Shown in pieces: positions 27,742 to 38,200 of a DNA stretch of 64,000 nucleotides. Position 1 is the first letter of the stretch. Every line of letters begins with the position of its first letter. The stretch lies in assembly GCA_963846925.1 (NCBI GenBank), contig CAWJXW010000019.1, positions 1 to 64,000 on the forward strand, written 5' to 3'. This stretch comes from JAQBQB01 sp963846925 (GTDB lineage Bacteria > Gemmatimonadota > Gemmatimonadetes > Gemmatimonadales > Gemmatimonadaceae). The translations under genes were made by a program, and so were the position numbers. The notes beneath the pieces are model-generated. The model did not search any database. It worked only from the letters and a program-made list of their open reading frames with translations, and was not told the origin of the DNA.

Positions 27742-29199
27742 ATGAACTTGCGACGGCATGTCTTCATCTCCGCGCAGTGGCGACGCGTCGTGCGTCGCCC
27801 TCCACTGACGGTCGGGCCAGATTTCCCGACCCGCTTGGCGTGGTGGTTGGTGGCGCTTCTGGTCGCGGTTCACCAGGCCAGCATCGCACAGGAGAGACCT
27901 GGCGTGACAGGCCAGGCCACAACGGGCGATTCGGTCACGCTATTCTCGAACGTTCGCATCTTCAACGGCAAGGATCCGTCGCTTTCGGCGCTCTCGAACG
28001 TGCTGGTCAGGGGCAATACCATCGAGCGCATCTCCACCGCCCCGATCAAAGTCAGCGCGAAGCAACATGTTCATGTCATCGCGGCGAACGGGCGCGTGCT
28101 GATGCCAGGGCTCATCGACGCGCATTGGCACTCGTTCATGGCGGGGACGAGCCAAACGCTCCTCGCGACTGCGAATGTGGTCTACCTCCAGCTGCTGGCC
28201 GCGCGACAAGCTCGGACGACGCTGATGCAGGGATTCACGACGGTGCGCGACATGGGCGGACCGGTCTTCGGTCTCAAGCGCGCCATCGACGAAGGCGTGA
28301 CTGCCGGTCCGCGTATCTATCCTTCGGGCGCGATGATCTCCCAGACTTCGGGGCACGGCGACTTTCGGTTCGACTTCGAACTCCCGCGCCTGCCCGGCGG
28401 CCCGTTGAGTCATACCGAGGCCGAGGGCATCTCGGCGATTGCCGACAGCCCGGATGAGGTTCGATTGCGAGCGCGGGAGCAGTTGCGACTCGGCGCCAGC
28501 CAGGTCAAGCTGATGGCGGGTGGGGGCGTCAACTCGCCCAACAATCCGATCCAATCGGTTCAGTACACGGAGCCGGAAATTCGCGCCGCGGTGGAGGCCG
28601 CCGAGAATTGGGGGACCTATGTGACCGTACACGCCTACACGCCGCGTTCAATCCGACAAGCGATCGCCGCCGGCGTCAAGTGTATCGAACACGGTCAGTT
28701 GATCGACGAGCCAACCGTCAAGTTGATGGCCGAAAAAGGCATCTGGTGGAGCTTGCAGCCGCTTCTCGATGATGAAGACATGCCGCCGATGGATTCGGCA
28801 ACGCGACGCAGCGCCATCGAAGTATTTGCCGGAACCGACAACGCCTACAGGCTGGCCAGGAAGTACAAGGTCAAGGTTGCCTTTGGCGCCGACATCTTGT
28901 TCAGCCCGCACGTCGCAACTGCCCGCCACGGTGCCCAGCTCACCAAACTGCTGCGCTGGTACACACCCGCTGAAGTGCTGACGATGGCCACGGCGGACAA
29001 CGGGGAATTGATGGCGTTATCGGGGTACATCAATCCCTATCCCGGGAAGCTCGGCGTCGTGGCCGAGGGCGCGCTCGCAGACCTGCTGCTGGTCGATGGC
29101 AATCCGCTCGAGAACCTCAAGCTCATCGAGGACCCCGACAGGAACTTCGTTCTGATTATGAAGGATGGTGCGATCTACAAGAACACATTGCCCGACTGA
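27742..29199 (+). CDS. Secreted amidohydrolase, metal site intact
   Basis: A 485-residue protein with a membrane-spanning signal (LAWWLVALLVAVHQASIAQ). Metal ligands are visible as LIDAHWHSF (HxH), the lysine in VKLMAGGGV, TVHAYT, CIEHGQL and the late FGADILF aspartate. It belongs to the imidazolonepropionase-like amidohydrolases, many of which are secreted peptidases or cyclic-amide hydrolases. It is not closely related to the three at 11.5-16 kb. The upstream 239 bases hold no recognisable gene or motif. Confidence 0.88.
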   Translation: MNLRRHVFISAQWRRVVRRPPLTVGPDFPTRLAWWLVALLVAVHQASIAQERPGVTGQATTGDSVTLFSNVRIFNGKDPSLSALSNVLVRGNTIERISTAPIKVSAKQHVHVIAANGRVLMPGLIDAHWHSFMAGTSQTLLATANVVYLQLLAARQARTTLMQGFTTVRDMGGPVFGLKRAIDEGVTAGPRIYPSGAMISQTSGHGDFRFDFELPRLPGGPLSHTEAEGISAIADSPDEVRLRAREQLRLGASQVKLMAGGGVNSPNNPIQSVQYTEPEIRAAVEAAENWGTYVTVHAYTPRSIRQAIAAGVKCIEHGQLIDEPTVKLMAEKGIWWSLQPLLDDEDMPPMDSATRRSAIEVFAGTDNAYRLARKYKVKVAFGADILFSPHVATARHGAQLTKLLRWYTPAEVLTMATADNGELMALSGYINPYPGKLGVVAEGALADLLLVDGNPLENLKLIEDPDRNFVLIMKDGAIYKNTLPD

Positions 29200-29258
29200 C
29201 ATGCCGAGGCCCGCGCGGCACGCCACGTCCTAGCCGAGCGCGCCGGTCCGTTGGACGC

Positions 29259-30011
29259 TCAGCTGCGGGTGACGGGCCCCTCCGACCCGGTGATCCACCC
29301 GTCCTTCAGCTCGATGATCCGGTGTCCGAACTTCGCGTTCTCCTCGGAGTGCGTCACCTGGATGATCGTCGTGCCGGCGCTATTCAGCTTCGTGAACAAT
29401 TCCATGATCTCGCGGCCCTGACTCGAGTGCAGGTTGCCCGTGGGCTCGTCGGCGAGAATGAGCCGCGGCTTCGCGATGACCGCCCGGGCCACACCGACCA
29501 ACTGTTGTTGCCCACCAGAAAGCTGCCGCGGGTAGAGATCCTTCTTTCCCACCATCCCGAATCGATCGAGCGTGTCGGCGACGATCGCCTCGCGCTCCGA
29601 CTTCTTCACGTTGCGGTACGAGAGCGGGATGTCGAGGTTCTCGGCCACCGTGAGATCGTCGATCAGATGATACTGCTGAAAGACGAACCCGATGTGTTCC
29701 TTGTTAAGCGCGACCCGCTGCTTGTGGCTCATCGCGTGAACCGGATGGCCGAGGAAGAAGAACTCGCCCGTCCACGCGCTGTCGAGCATGCCGAGGATGG
29801 CGAGCAGCGTCGACTTGCCGGCGCCCGACGGCCCCATCACCGAGACGAACTCGCCTTGCTGAATCTCCGTCACGATGCGGCGAAGCACGTACGTGCGGCC
29901 GGCGGCGGTCTCGAACACTTTCTCGAGGTTCCGCATGGAGATGACGGGTCCGACGATCGGCGGCTGCGGCGCGTCGCGCGTGACGGTCTTGGGCTGCGAG
30001 AAGAATGACAT
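29259..30011 (-). CDS. MacB/LolD-type ABC ATPase (second of operon)
   Basis: A 250-residue ATP-binding protein with Walker A GPSGAGKS (60-67), signature LSGGQQQ (164-170), Walker B LILADEPTGN and switch histidine THSEEN. It resembles ATPases that pair with FtsX/MacB permeases. It is the last gene of an operon with an adaptor, another ATPase and a permease. The signature is LSGGQQQLV in place of the usual QQQRV, a small deviation. Confidence 0.93.
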   Translation of the reverse strand: MSFFSQPKTVTRDAPQPPIVGPVISMRNLEKVFETAAGRTYVLRRIVTEIQQGEFVSVMGPSGAGKSTLLAILGMLDSAWTGEFFFLGHPVHAMSHKQRVALNKEHIGFVFQQYHLIDDLTVAENLDIPLSYRNVKKSEREAIVADTLDRFGMVGKKDLYPRQLSGGQQQLVGVARAVIAKPRLILADEPTGNLHSSQGREIMELFTKLNSAGTTIIQVTHSEENAKFGHRIIELKDGWITGSEGPVTRS

Positions 30012-30035
30012 GGTGAGTCCAAAGTTAGCGGCGGT

Positions 30036-32441
30036 TCACTCGGCGCGGAGCGCGGCGAGGGGGTCGATGCGCGATGCGCGCCTGGCGGGGAGCCACACCG
30101 CCCCCATGGTCACCAAGCCCAAAAACATGGCGACGGCGGCGTAAATCGGAAGATCGATCGCGCTGGCGCCGAACAGCATCGATTCGAGGAGGCGGAGCAT
30201 GAGCGCCGACGAGACAGCGCCGGCGAGGATGCCGAATGCCACGAGTCGTCCGGCCTGGCCGGCGATCATCGCGACCACGTGCCGCGGCTCGGCGCCGAGC
30301 GCGATGCGGACGCCAATCTCGCGGGTGCGCTGGGCCGCCGTGTACGCGATCACGCCATAGAGGCCGACCGCGGCCAACAGAATAGCGAATCCGGCGAAGC
30401 ACCCCATCACCAGCGCGAACAGCTCGTACGCCCAGTACTGATCGCGCTGTCTGGCCTCGGTCGTCTGCACTCCGACAAGCGGAAGGTCGGGATCGACGCT
30501 CCGGATGGCCGCGCGCAGCGCGTCTGTGACGCGCGATTGTGCGTCGGCAGCGCGGACCAGGATCGTGGCACTCACGCCCGGCGCCTGGGCCATCGGGACG
30601 TAGGCGTAATTGCGGAGTTGAGAGCCTTCGCGGTCGCCGCCCCGCACGTCGCCGGCGATGCCCACCACGGTGAGCCAGGGCATCGAATCAACCGGACCGA
30701 GCTTGATGTGTCTACCGAGCGCGGTGGAGCTCGGCCAGAGCATCTCGGCCATCCGCCGGTTGATGATGACGACACGCTCCGCGCCGTCGCGGTCCGCGTC
30801 CGTGAACGAGCGGCCGGCGACGATCGGCAACTTGATCGTCGTGAAGTAGCCGGGGGAGACCACATGGTAGAACCGCGGCGACGCGCCCGCTGGTGTGCTC
30901 GACACGCCCTCGGCGACGATCGAACGGTCGCTCCGTCCGAATCCGGCGAGGAAATCGACGCGTTCCAGCGCCGCGGACATCGCTCCAGGCAATCGGTCGA
31001 GCTCCTGCGCCAAGTTCTGCTGCGCGGCGATGAGGCGCGGTCGCTCGCGGTATTTGACGTCATTGAACTCCAGACTCCCGGTGATGAGATGCCGCGCGTC
31101 GTAGCCCTGCTCGGGAGCGCTGATGCGAACGAAGCTCTTCATCATCAGGCCGGCACCGGCGAGCAGCACCATCGAGAGCGCGAGCTCACCGACGACCAAC
31201 GCGCCGCGCAAAGCGCTCTTTCTGACCGTGGTGGCGCCGTCCTTGAGCGCCGTTTGGACGTCGGTCGAAGACGAGCGAAGTGCGGGGAGCAGGCCAAAGA
31301 GCAATCCGGCGAGGATCGACGAGCCTGCGCAGAAGATCACTGACGCCCGATTCACGCCGATCTCGACGTAGAACGGCGGCGTGACCCCGATAGCCCACAC
31401 CGCGAGCTCGACGCCCCACAGCGCCACGACGAGTCCCAGCGCACCGCCGGCGAGCGACAACACCAGGCTCTCCGCGAGCAGATGCCGCACGATGCGCCCG
31501 CGGCTCGCGCCCAGCGCGGCGCGGATCGCGATCTCCCGGCGGCGGTCCACGCCGCGCGCGAGCAGGAGGCCGGCGATGTTCGCGCAAACGATGAGGAGCA
31601 CAAACCCCACGGCCCCGAGGAGCGCGATCGAGAGCGACACGGGCAATTCGCGCGTCGTGCTGCGGTAGCTCGAGACGCCGGCGGACCACTCCCGTTGCTC
31701 CGGGTAGCGCGCCTCGAGTCCCTTCGCGATCGCGCGCAGCTCGGCGTCGGCGGTTTCGAGCGAGACGCGCGCCGCGAGACGTGCGACGACGCCGAAGTCG
31801 CGCTGGTCGCGCGCACTGCCCAGCGCGTTCGGCGCGGCCGGAACCCACAACTCGGCGTATTCAGGAAACTTGAATCGCGGCGGCATCACGCCGACTACGG
31901 TGTGCGCGACGCCGTTCACCCGGATGGTCGCTCCGACGATGCGGCGGTCGGCCGCATAGCGGCGCGTCCAGAGCGCGTCGCTCAACAACACCACCGGCGG
32001 TGCGCCGACACGATCGTCGTCGGCGGTGAAGCCGCGACCGAGCGCGGGTGCCGTGCCAAGCAGCGGGAACACGTCGGCCGAGACGAGCGCGCCCGGGATG
32101 CGCTCCGCGGCTTCGGTTCCCGAGACCGCGAAGGGCCGTTCGAGGTACGCCCCGATCCGCGAGAACGAGCGTGCGGTGGTTCGCCAGTCGGTGAATCCCG
32201 GGTAGGATGTGCCGACACCGCATCCGGCGCAGAGCTTCGTCGGGCTGGTTTCGTGGAGATCCACGAGGCGATCGGGCTCGACGTACGGGAGCGGCCGAAG
32301 CGCGATTGCGTCGACGACGCTGAAGATCGTGACGCACGTGCCGATGCCGAGCGCGAGCGACGCGAGTGAAACGAGCGTGAAGAGCTTTGCCTTCCTGAGA
32401 CCGCGCAGCGCGAAGCCGAGGTCCGAGATCAGCGCGTCCAT
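30036..32441 (-). CDS. ADOP-type MacB permease, intact
   Basis: An 801-residue permease with two FtsX halves. Each has a leading helix (SLASLALGIGTCVTIFSVVDA at the start), a large MacB periplasmic domain (ETSPTKLCAGCGVGTSYPGF, VVGVMPPRFKFPEYAELWVP) and three helices after it, ending in the typical VWLPARRASRIDPLAALRAE. These transporters act mechanically on periplasmic or outer-membrane substrates and export peptides or drugs. This gene is the intact counterpart of the broken permease at 8.4-11 kb but lacks the N-terminal ADOP leader of that copy. Flanked by two ATPase genes. Confidence 0.93.
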   Translation of the reverse strand: MDALISDLGFALRGLRKAKLFTLVSLASLALGIGTCVTIFSVVDAIALRPLPYVEPDRLVDLHETSPTKLCAGCGVGTSYPGFTDWRTTARSFSRIGAYLERPFAVSGTEAAERIPGALVSADVFPLLGTAPALGRGFTADDDRVGAPPVVLLSDALWTRRYAADRRIVGATIRVNGVAHTVVGVMPPRFKFPEYAELWVPAAPNALGSARDQRDFGVVARLAARVSLETADAELRAIAKGLEARYPEQREWSAGVSSYRSTTRELPVSLSIALLGAVGFVLLIVCANIAGLLLARGVDRRREIAIRAALGASRGRIVRHLLAESLVLSLAGGALGLVVALWGVELAVWAIGVTPPFYVEIGVNRASVIFCAGSSILAGLLFGLLPALRSSSTDVQTALKDGATTVRKSALRGALVVGELALSMVLLAGAGLMMKSFVRISAPEQGYDARHLITGSLEFNDVKYRERPRLIAAQQNLAQELDRLPGAMSAALERVDFLAGFGRSDRSIVAEGVSSTPAGASPRFYHVVSPGYFTTIKLPIVAGRSFTDADRDGAERVVIINRRMAEMLWPSSTALGRHIKLGPVDSMPWLTVVGIAGDVRGGDREGSQLRNYAYVPMAQAPGVSATILVRAADAQSRVTDALRAAIRSVDPDLPLVGVQTTEARQRDQYWAYELFALVMGCFAGFAILLAAVGLYGVIAYTAAQRTREIGVRIALGAEPRHVVAMIAGQAGRLVAFGILAGAVSSALMLRLLESMLFGASAIDLPIYAAVAMFLGLVTMGAVWLPARRASRIDPLAALRAE

Positions 32442-32555
32442 GGCAAGCCTCCGGCTGGAGTCGCGTGAGCGACTCCCGTGGTGAACCGGTGTTGAAGCGA
32501 CTAGGTCGGCGGAGCGGTCACGCGCGACGTTGGTCGCGCGTGACCGTCTCGCACG

Positions 32556-33311
<756 letters not shown>

Positions 33312-33365
33312 GGGTTGCTCGCGGGTGAGGTGGTGGAAGGAACGTTCTATGCGGCGCGCACGCGC

Positions 33366-34622
33366 CTACTTGATCCGTACTCGGTTGGTGGCGTCGAACT
33401 GCGACATGTCGTTCACGATCAGGCTATCGCCGACCTTCGCGCCGTTCTTGATCTCGATAGTGTTCACCGACGCGCGCCCGAGCGCCACGGTGATGCGCTC
33501 CGCTTCGCCTGAATTCGGCACTACGCGGAAGATCCCGACCGAGTTGCCTGGCTGGCCGAAGCCCGGCCGCGCGACGAATAGAACGTCGCTCAACCGCTCG
33601 AGCTGGATCGTGCCGTCGACGGCGAGGTCCGATCGCGTGCCCGCCGGCAGTGTGTCGTCGATACGCACTTCGACCGTGACTGTTCCCGCGACCGACGACG
33701 GATCGGTGCGCATCACGCGTCCCTTCACGACGGTGTTGTTGTGCAGGTCGATCGTCGCCGGCAGCCCCGGCACGATCTCGACCGCCTGCGTCTCCGGCAC
33801 GCGCAGCACCGCCTTGAGCCTGCCCGGCTGCACGACTCGAGCGAGCGTAACGCCCGCGTTCACGTACTGTCCCAGCTCGAGCGGCGGATTGCCGAGCGTC
33901 TGGAGCAAGCCGGCCTCCGGAGCCACGACGCGCATCGACTCGACGCGGTTCTTCTGATCGTTGAGGATCGCCTTGAGGCCTTCGATCTGCTGTTGGTACA
34001 GATCGATTTGCTGCTTCTCGGACGTCTGCATGTCCTCGAGCTTCTTCTTCTCGATGTCGAATCGAAGCTGCGCCTCGGCCGCCGCGTCCTTTGCGGCCGC
34101 CACGTCGTAGGCCGACGACAGATTCCGCTTGGCCAGCGAATCCTGCATCGCCGAGTTGCGGAGTGCCGTGTTGTACTGCGTCTGGAGCGACGCGATCACG
34201 CCCTGCTGCGCGAGAATCTGCTGGTGCAGCGACGTCTTGAGCGTGGCCAGCGCGGAGTACGAGTTGTTCAGCGACTGTTGGTCGTTGAGCAGCTGGAGCC
34301 GGACGTCCGGGTTGTCGAGCACCACGAGCAGCGTCTTAGACGTCACGCTGATTCCCGGCTGAACCGGGAGCTCCTCGACACGTCCGCTGGTGAGCGCGAC
34401 GACGTTCCGGACATACTCCGGCTCGAGCGTGCCCGGGGCGTTAACGTCGCGGGTCATCGACCCGCGCTTGACCGTGTCGATCCAGAGCGTGCCCCGCTCG
34501 ACGGGCGGAGCCGCCGGCCGGAGACGACTGATCGCGACCGTCACGGCGACGATCGCCACGAGGCCGAGGCTCAATCCGACGATCTTCTTTGTCTTTTTGG
34601 GTGGTTCGCGCTTGATGTCCAA
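33366..34622 (-). CDS. MacA-type periplasmic adaptor (HlyD family)
   Basis: About 418 residues: an N-terminal membrane anchor (IVGLSLGLVAIVAVTVAIS), a biotinyl-lipoyl-like first half (GTLEPEYVRNVVALTSGRVEELPV), a long coiled-coil hairpin (Gln/Lys/Glu-rich, about 120-240), the second lipoyl half (VVAPEAGLLQTLG) and beta-barrel domains (RLKAVLRVPETQAVEIVPG). It links the inner-membrane transporter to the outer membrane. No ATG begins the protein; a TTG at 34622 gives a good start directly before the anchor, while an ATG at 34808 would add a long unlikely extension. Confidence 0.88.
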   Translation of the reverse strand: MDIKREPPKKTKKIVGLSLGLVAIVAVTVAISRLRPAAPPVERGTLWIDTVKRGSMTRDVNAPGTLEPEYVRNVVALTSGRVEELPVQPGISVTSKTLLVVLDNPDVRLQLLNDQQSLNNSYSALATLKTSLHQQILAQQGVIASLQTQYNTALRNSAMQDSLAKRNLSSAYDVAAAKDAAAEAQLRFDIEKKKLEDMQTSEKQQIDLYQQQIEGLKAILNDQKNRVESMRVVAPEAGLLQTLGNPPLELGQYVNAGVTLARVVQPGRLKAVLRVPETQAVEIVPGLPATIDLHNNTVVKGRVMRTDPSSVAGTVTVEVRIDDTLPAGTRSDLAVDGTIQLERLSDVLFVARPGFGQPGNSVGIFRVVPNSGEAERITVALGRASVNTIEIKNGAKVGDSLIVNDMSQFDATNRVRIK

Positions 34623-34880
34623 GGGGCCGTCTCGGGCGGTGGGAACGGGTGGAGAATGGCCTGCCAGCTCGAATCGCCAATGAAAGGTCCATGCCGCCCC
34701 GACGCACGTTCTAAACCGTGTCCAAACAAAAGGTTGCAGCTTCTCGGGTCGCCTGCCGCCACTGCCGGCCTGCTCGGGTGTGGGACTTGTCGTCCCACAA
34801 GCGAACATCCAGACGGACGCGACGCGCTCGCGGTTTCAGACCCTATGAGACAACGACATCACGGAATAGGTTGCTGCGAG

Positions 34881-36020
34881 ATGATCCGCCTCCGTTGGCG
34901 GCTCGCCCCCGCCCCCGCCGCGCTCGCCAGCCTTCTCGTCCTGATCGTCGCTGCCACGAGGACGAGTGGGCAGTCGGTGAGTCGGCCGTTGCGACTCTGC
35001 GCGGGCGGCGACGTCACCCTCGGATCCAACCTCGATCCGAAGTGGGCGCGTTTCGCGGCCGACACGCTGCGGCGGCATTTCGGGATGAGCCCGCTCCCCG
35101 ACAGCCTCGCGCGACAACTCGCCCCGTTCGTCGTCGGTGCGGACGTCGTTCTCCTCAACATCGAAGGGGCGATCGGCTCGGGTCCCGTGCCGCCGAAATG
35201 CAGCCCGCGCTCGAAGAACTGCTTCGCCTTTCGCATGCCGCCGAGCGCCGGCACCGCGCTGCGGCGTGCGATCGACAGCGGCGCGGTCATCGTCGGAAAC
35301 GTCGCCAACAATCACTCGCACGACGCCGGGGACGACGGGCGCGAGGCGACCATCGCGCGCCTCAAGCGCGCCGGAATCTTCGTCGTGGGCGCCGACACGA
35401 TCGCCACGCCGGTCGCGCTTCCGTCGGGCGACACGATCGCGATGCTCGGGTTTCACACCGATTCCGACGCGCCGGATGCGCGCGACCTCGACGCGGTTCG
35501 CCGCCACGTGCGACGCGCCGCCGACCGATATCCGATCGTCGTCGTCACGATGCACCTCGGCGGCGAAGGCCCCGGCGCGCAGCGTACGCAGAACGCCACG
35601 GAGCTCTTTCTCGGAATGGATCGCGGAAATCCCGTCGGCTTCGCCGACGCCGCGTTCGCTGGCGGCGCGACGTTGGTGATCGGCCATGGCCCGCACGTGC
35701 TGCGGGCCGCCGAATGGCGCGACGACCGGCTCGTGCTCTATTCGCTCGGCAACCTGCTCACATACGGGCCGTTCAACATGCACGAACCGACGAATCGCGG
35801 CGCCGTCGCGTGCGCCTCGATCGACTCGGCCGGTCACGTGTCAGATGCGGAGCTACGGCCGACGATGCAGGTCTGGCCAGGAGTGCTCGAGCGAGATCAG
35901 ACCCACCGCGCGTGGGGACTGATCGACTCACTCAGCGCACTGGACTTTCCGAGAACTGGAGTCCGGGTAGACTCGAGCGGCCGCCTCGCGAAGCGCTTCA
36001 TCCCGATTCAAAAACCATGA
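34881..36020 (+). CDS. CapA-family (poly-gamma-glutamate synthesis type) metallophosphatase
   Basis: A 379-residue protein with a signal/anchor (APAALASLLVLIVAATRTSGQ). Motifs of the CapA calcineurin-like family are CAGGDVTLG, LLNIEGAIG, VGNVANNHSHDAG, VTMHLGGE and VIGHGPHVLRA. CapA/PgsA is needed for poly-gamma-glutamate export in Bacillus, but many homologues occur without that pathway and no capB or capC is visible here. The ATG at 34881 starts the signal peptide. Confidence 0.85.
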   Translation: MIRLRWRLAPAPAALASLLVLIVAATRTSGQSVSRPLRLCAGGDVTLGSNLDPKWARFAADTLRRHFGMSPLPDSLARQLAPFVVGADVVLLNIEGAIGSGPVPPKCSPRSKNCFAFRMPPSAGTALRRAIDSGAVIVGNVANNHSHDAGDDGREATIARLKRAGIFVVGADTIATPVALPSGDTIAMLGFHTDSDAPDARDLDAVRRHVRRAADRYPIVVVTMHLGGEGPGAQRTQNATELFLGMDRGNPVGFADAAFAGGATLVIGHGPHVLRAAEWRDDRLVLYSLGNLLTYGPFNMHEPTNRGAVACASIDSAGHVSDAELRPTMQVWPGVLERDQTHRAWGLIDSLSALDFPRTGVRVDSSGRLAKRFIPIQKP

Positions 36021-36044
36021 ACGCGGATGCCCGCGGATCGACCT

Positions 36045-36656
36045 CTAGTTGCCGCCCTTGGTCGCGACCGCGGGCTGGGTCGTCGAGGCCGTGCTGTCGT
36101 CGCCGACGAGGATGCGGCGAGCGCCGCGCCAGACCTTGATTCGCGGAGACGCAGGCCGGTCGAGCGGCGTCTCGATGACGCGGCCCGCGGCGCTGCTCGC
36201 CTGGACGAAGCGGCCGTCGCCGACGTAGATGCCGACGTGGCTCACCGCGCCCTTCTTGCCGCGGCCGAAAGTGAGCAGGTCGCCGGGGAGCAAACGGCTC
36301 GTGTCCTTGACGATCGCCAACCCGACCTTTGCCTGCTGCTTGGCGGTGCGCGGAACGTCGAGGTTGAGCGCGGCCATCACGAACTTCACGAGACCGCTGC
36401 AGTCGAACCCTCTCTCCGGCGTGCCGCCGCCGAACTTGTACTTCGTGCCGATCTGCGCGCGGGCCATCTGAACTATTGAATCGCGCAGCGTCTGGGCGGA
36501 GTTGCTGATCGTCGTGAAGGGCCTGGTCTCGAACGGCTTGACCTCGACCGTCTTGGCGTCCTGCGCCATCGCCGGAGCAACCGACGTCGACGCGAACGCG
36601 ATCGCGACGAGCGCGACCTTCATTCGTGCGAAGCGGTTTGGCGACGATGGATTCAT
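36045..36656 (-). CDS. NlpC/P60 peptidoglycan endopeptidase
   Basis: A 203-residue secreted hydrolase (signal VALVAIAFASTSVAPAMAQ). The catalytic core shows FDCSGLV with C86, VSHVGIYVG with H140, and a further polar residue region near QASS. It cleaves stem peptides of peptidoglycan. It is convergent with the CapA-like gene, 24 bases between stops, and its C-terminus is a short Thr/Ser-rich tail. Confidence 0.92.
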   Translation of the reverse strand: MNPSSPNRFARMKVALVAIAFASTSVAPAMAQDAKTVEVKPFETRPFTTISNSAQTLRDSIVQMARAQIGTKYKFGGGTPERGFDCSGLVKFVMAALNLDVPRTAKQQAKVGLAIVKDTSRLLPGDLLTFGRGKKGAVSHVGIYVGDGRFVQASSAAGRVIETPLDRPASPRIKVWRGARRILVGDDSTASTTQPAVATKGGN

Positions 36657-36802
36657 GGCAGGTTGGCGAAAAAGTCTCGGTCAGTCTACCCCATGAGGGT
36701 CATTCGGTCAACAGTACGAATTAAGGTTCGTCCGAGGCGGTTCTTCGAGCACTTTCGGCCTCGAGGTGCAACGCACTTACCCACCCCGTGCCACAAAAAG
36801 CA

Positions 36803-37432
36803 TCACCGAATGCGCAACATTTTGTGCGTCTGCAGGCTCAGCCTCCAACGCGGGTGAGTCAGGCAGTACGCGAGCGCGGCTTGAGTATTCTCAGATAGCG
36901 CCGGGCCGTCCATTGGCTGTAGGTAAAAGCGGCCGAAAGCGAGCGACTCGACGGCGCTCGGATCGAGGTCCGGCTGCGGAAACACCAGTTTGAGCTCGTC
37001 GCCGTGGCGCAGCACGAGCGGCGCGCGCGCCTTGGGACTCACGCAAATCCAGTCCAGCCCGCGCGGCGGCTCGACGGTGCCGTTCGTCTCGACGGCGACC
37101 GCGAAGCCGCGAGCGTGCAGCGCGTCGACGGCCGCCTCGTCGAGCTGAAGCAGCGGCTCGCCCCCGGTGCACACGACGAACCGGCTTCCGCCGGGTTCAT
37201 CCGGCCACCGGGCGGCGACCGCGTCGGCGAGCGCGTCGGCCGTCGCGAACTTCCCACCGTCCGCCCCGACGCCGACGAAGTCGGTATCACAGAAGTCGCA
37301 AATCGCCGCCGCGCGATCCGCCTCGCGGCCCGTCCACAGATTGCACCCCGAGAAACGACAGAACACCGCCGGCCTGCCGGCGTTGGCGCCTTCGCCTTGA
37401 AGCGTGTAGAAGATCTCTTTGACGGTATACAA
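36803..37432 (-). CDS. queE: 7-carboxy-7-deazaguanine synthase
   Basis: A 209-residue radical SAM enzyme of queuosine/7-deazaguanine synthesis. The start EIFYTLQGEGANAGRPAVF, the cluster cysteines C30-x14-C45-x2-C48 (the spacing particular to many QueE proteins), CTGGEPLLQ, VETNGT, VSPK and the C-terminal LQTHKMLRIR identify it. It converts 6-carboxytetrahydropterin to 7-carboxy-7-deazaguanine. The start appears to be TTG at 37432. queC lies upstream, so the two consecutive steps are neighbours. Confidence 0.93.
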   Translation of the reverse strand: MYTVKEIFYTLQGEGANAGRPAVFCRFSGCNLWTGREADRAAAICDFCDTDFVGVGADGGKFATADALADAVAARWPDEPGGSRFVVCTGGEPLLQLDEAAVDALHARGFAVAVETNGTVEPPRGLDWICVSPKARAPLVLRHGDELKLVFPQPDLDPSAVESLAFGRFYLQPMDGPALSENTQAALAYCLTHPRWRLSLQTHKMLRIR

Positions 37433-37433
37433 G

Positions 37434-37505
37434 AGTGCGGCGTGCGGGGTGCGGAGAACTGTGCGGAGTGCGGGGAACTGAGTGACGGAGTGAATACGAG
37501 AGTGC
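37434..37505. repeat. GTGCGG-rich irregular repeat
   Basis: The 86-base gap between queC and queE is built of imperfect units such as GTGCGGGGTGCGG and GTGCGGGGAACTG. No gene or clear signal lies in it. Confidence 0.5.
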
Positions 37506-37518
37506 AGGGTCGAACGCG

Positions 37519-38200
37519 TCAGCGGTATCGGGCGGGGTCGGGAATTCCGGCTTCGAAAAACCCTTTCAAACGCAGCTGGCAGGAGTCACAATGACCGCAC
37601 GCGGCCCCGGTTGAATCGGGGTCGTAGCAGCTCTGCGTGACCGCGTAGTCCACGCCGAGCGGATGTACCGAGCTGAATGATCTGCGCCTTGGTGAGATTG
37701 ATGAGCGGAGCGCGGATGCGCAGGAGCAGGCTCCCCTCGGTGGTGGCACGGGTCGCGAGATTCGCCATCCGCTCGAACGCCTCGATGTACTCTGGCCGGC
37801 AATCGGGATACCCGGAATAGTCGAGGGCGTTCACGCCGATGAAAATGTCGGCGGCGCCGAGCACCTCCGCCCACGCCAGCGCGAAGGCGAGAAAGATCGT
37901 GTTGCGAGCGGGCACGTAGGTGACGGGCACGCCGCGTTCTCCGACGTCGCGGTCGCGGGGGACGTCGATCGAATCGCTCGTGAGCGCGGATCCGCCGAAG
38001 GTGCGGAGGTCGATGTCGGCGATGACGTGGTCCTGCACCCCGAAGCGCGCCGCGACTCGCCGTGCCGCCTCGATCTCGCTGGCGTGACGCTGTCCGTAGC
38101 GGAAGGTCATCGCGTGCACGTCGAATCCGTCGCGCCGGGCAACCGCGAGCAACGTGGTCGAATCCAACCCGCCGCTGAGCAGCAGCACTGCCTTCGGCAT
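37519..38200 (-). CDS. queC: 7-cyano-7-deazaguanine synthase, one +1 frameshift
   Basis: The N-terminal part has the PP-loop LLLSGGLDSTTLLAVA, FRYGQRHASE, and VPARNTIFLAFALAWAE, all diagnostic of QueC. The C-terminal part in the next frame has LGVDYAVTQSCYDP and the zinc cysteines ACGHCDSCQLR. They join near 37665-37685, after LTKAQIIQLG, where one extra base must be removed. QueC turns 7-carboxy-7-deazaguanine into preQ0 using ATP and ammonia. The ATG overlaps the stop of the preceding PLP enzyme (TGATG). Confidence 0.92.

Noticed and set aside
34881..36020. A poly-gamma-glutamate capsule locus
   Set aside because: Only the CapA-like phosphatase is present; no ligase or capC-like membrane gene lies nearby.
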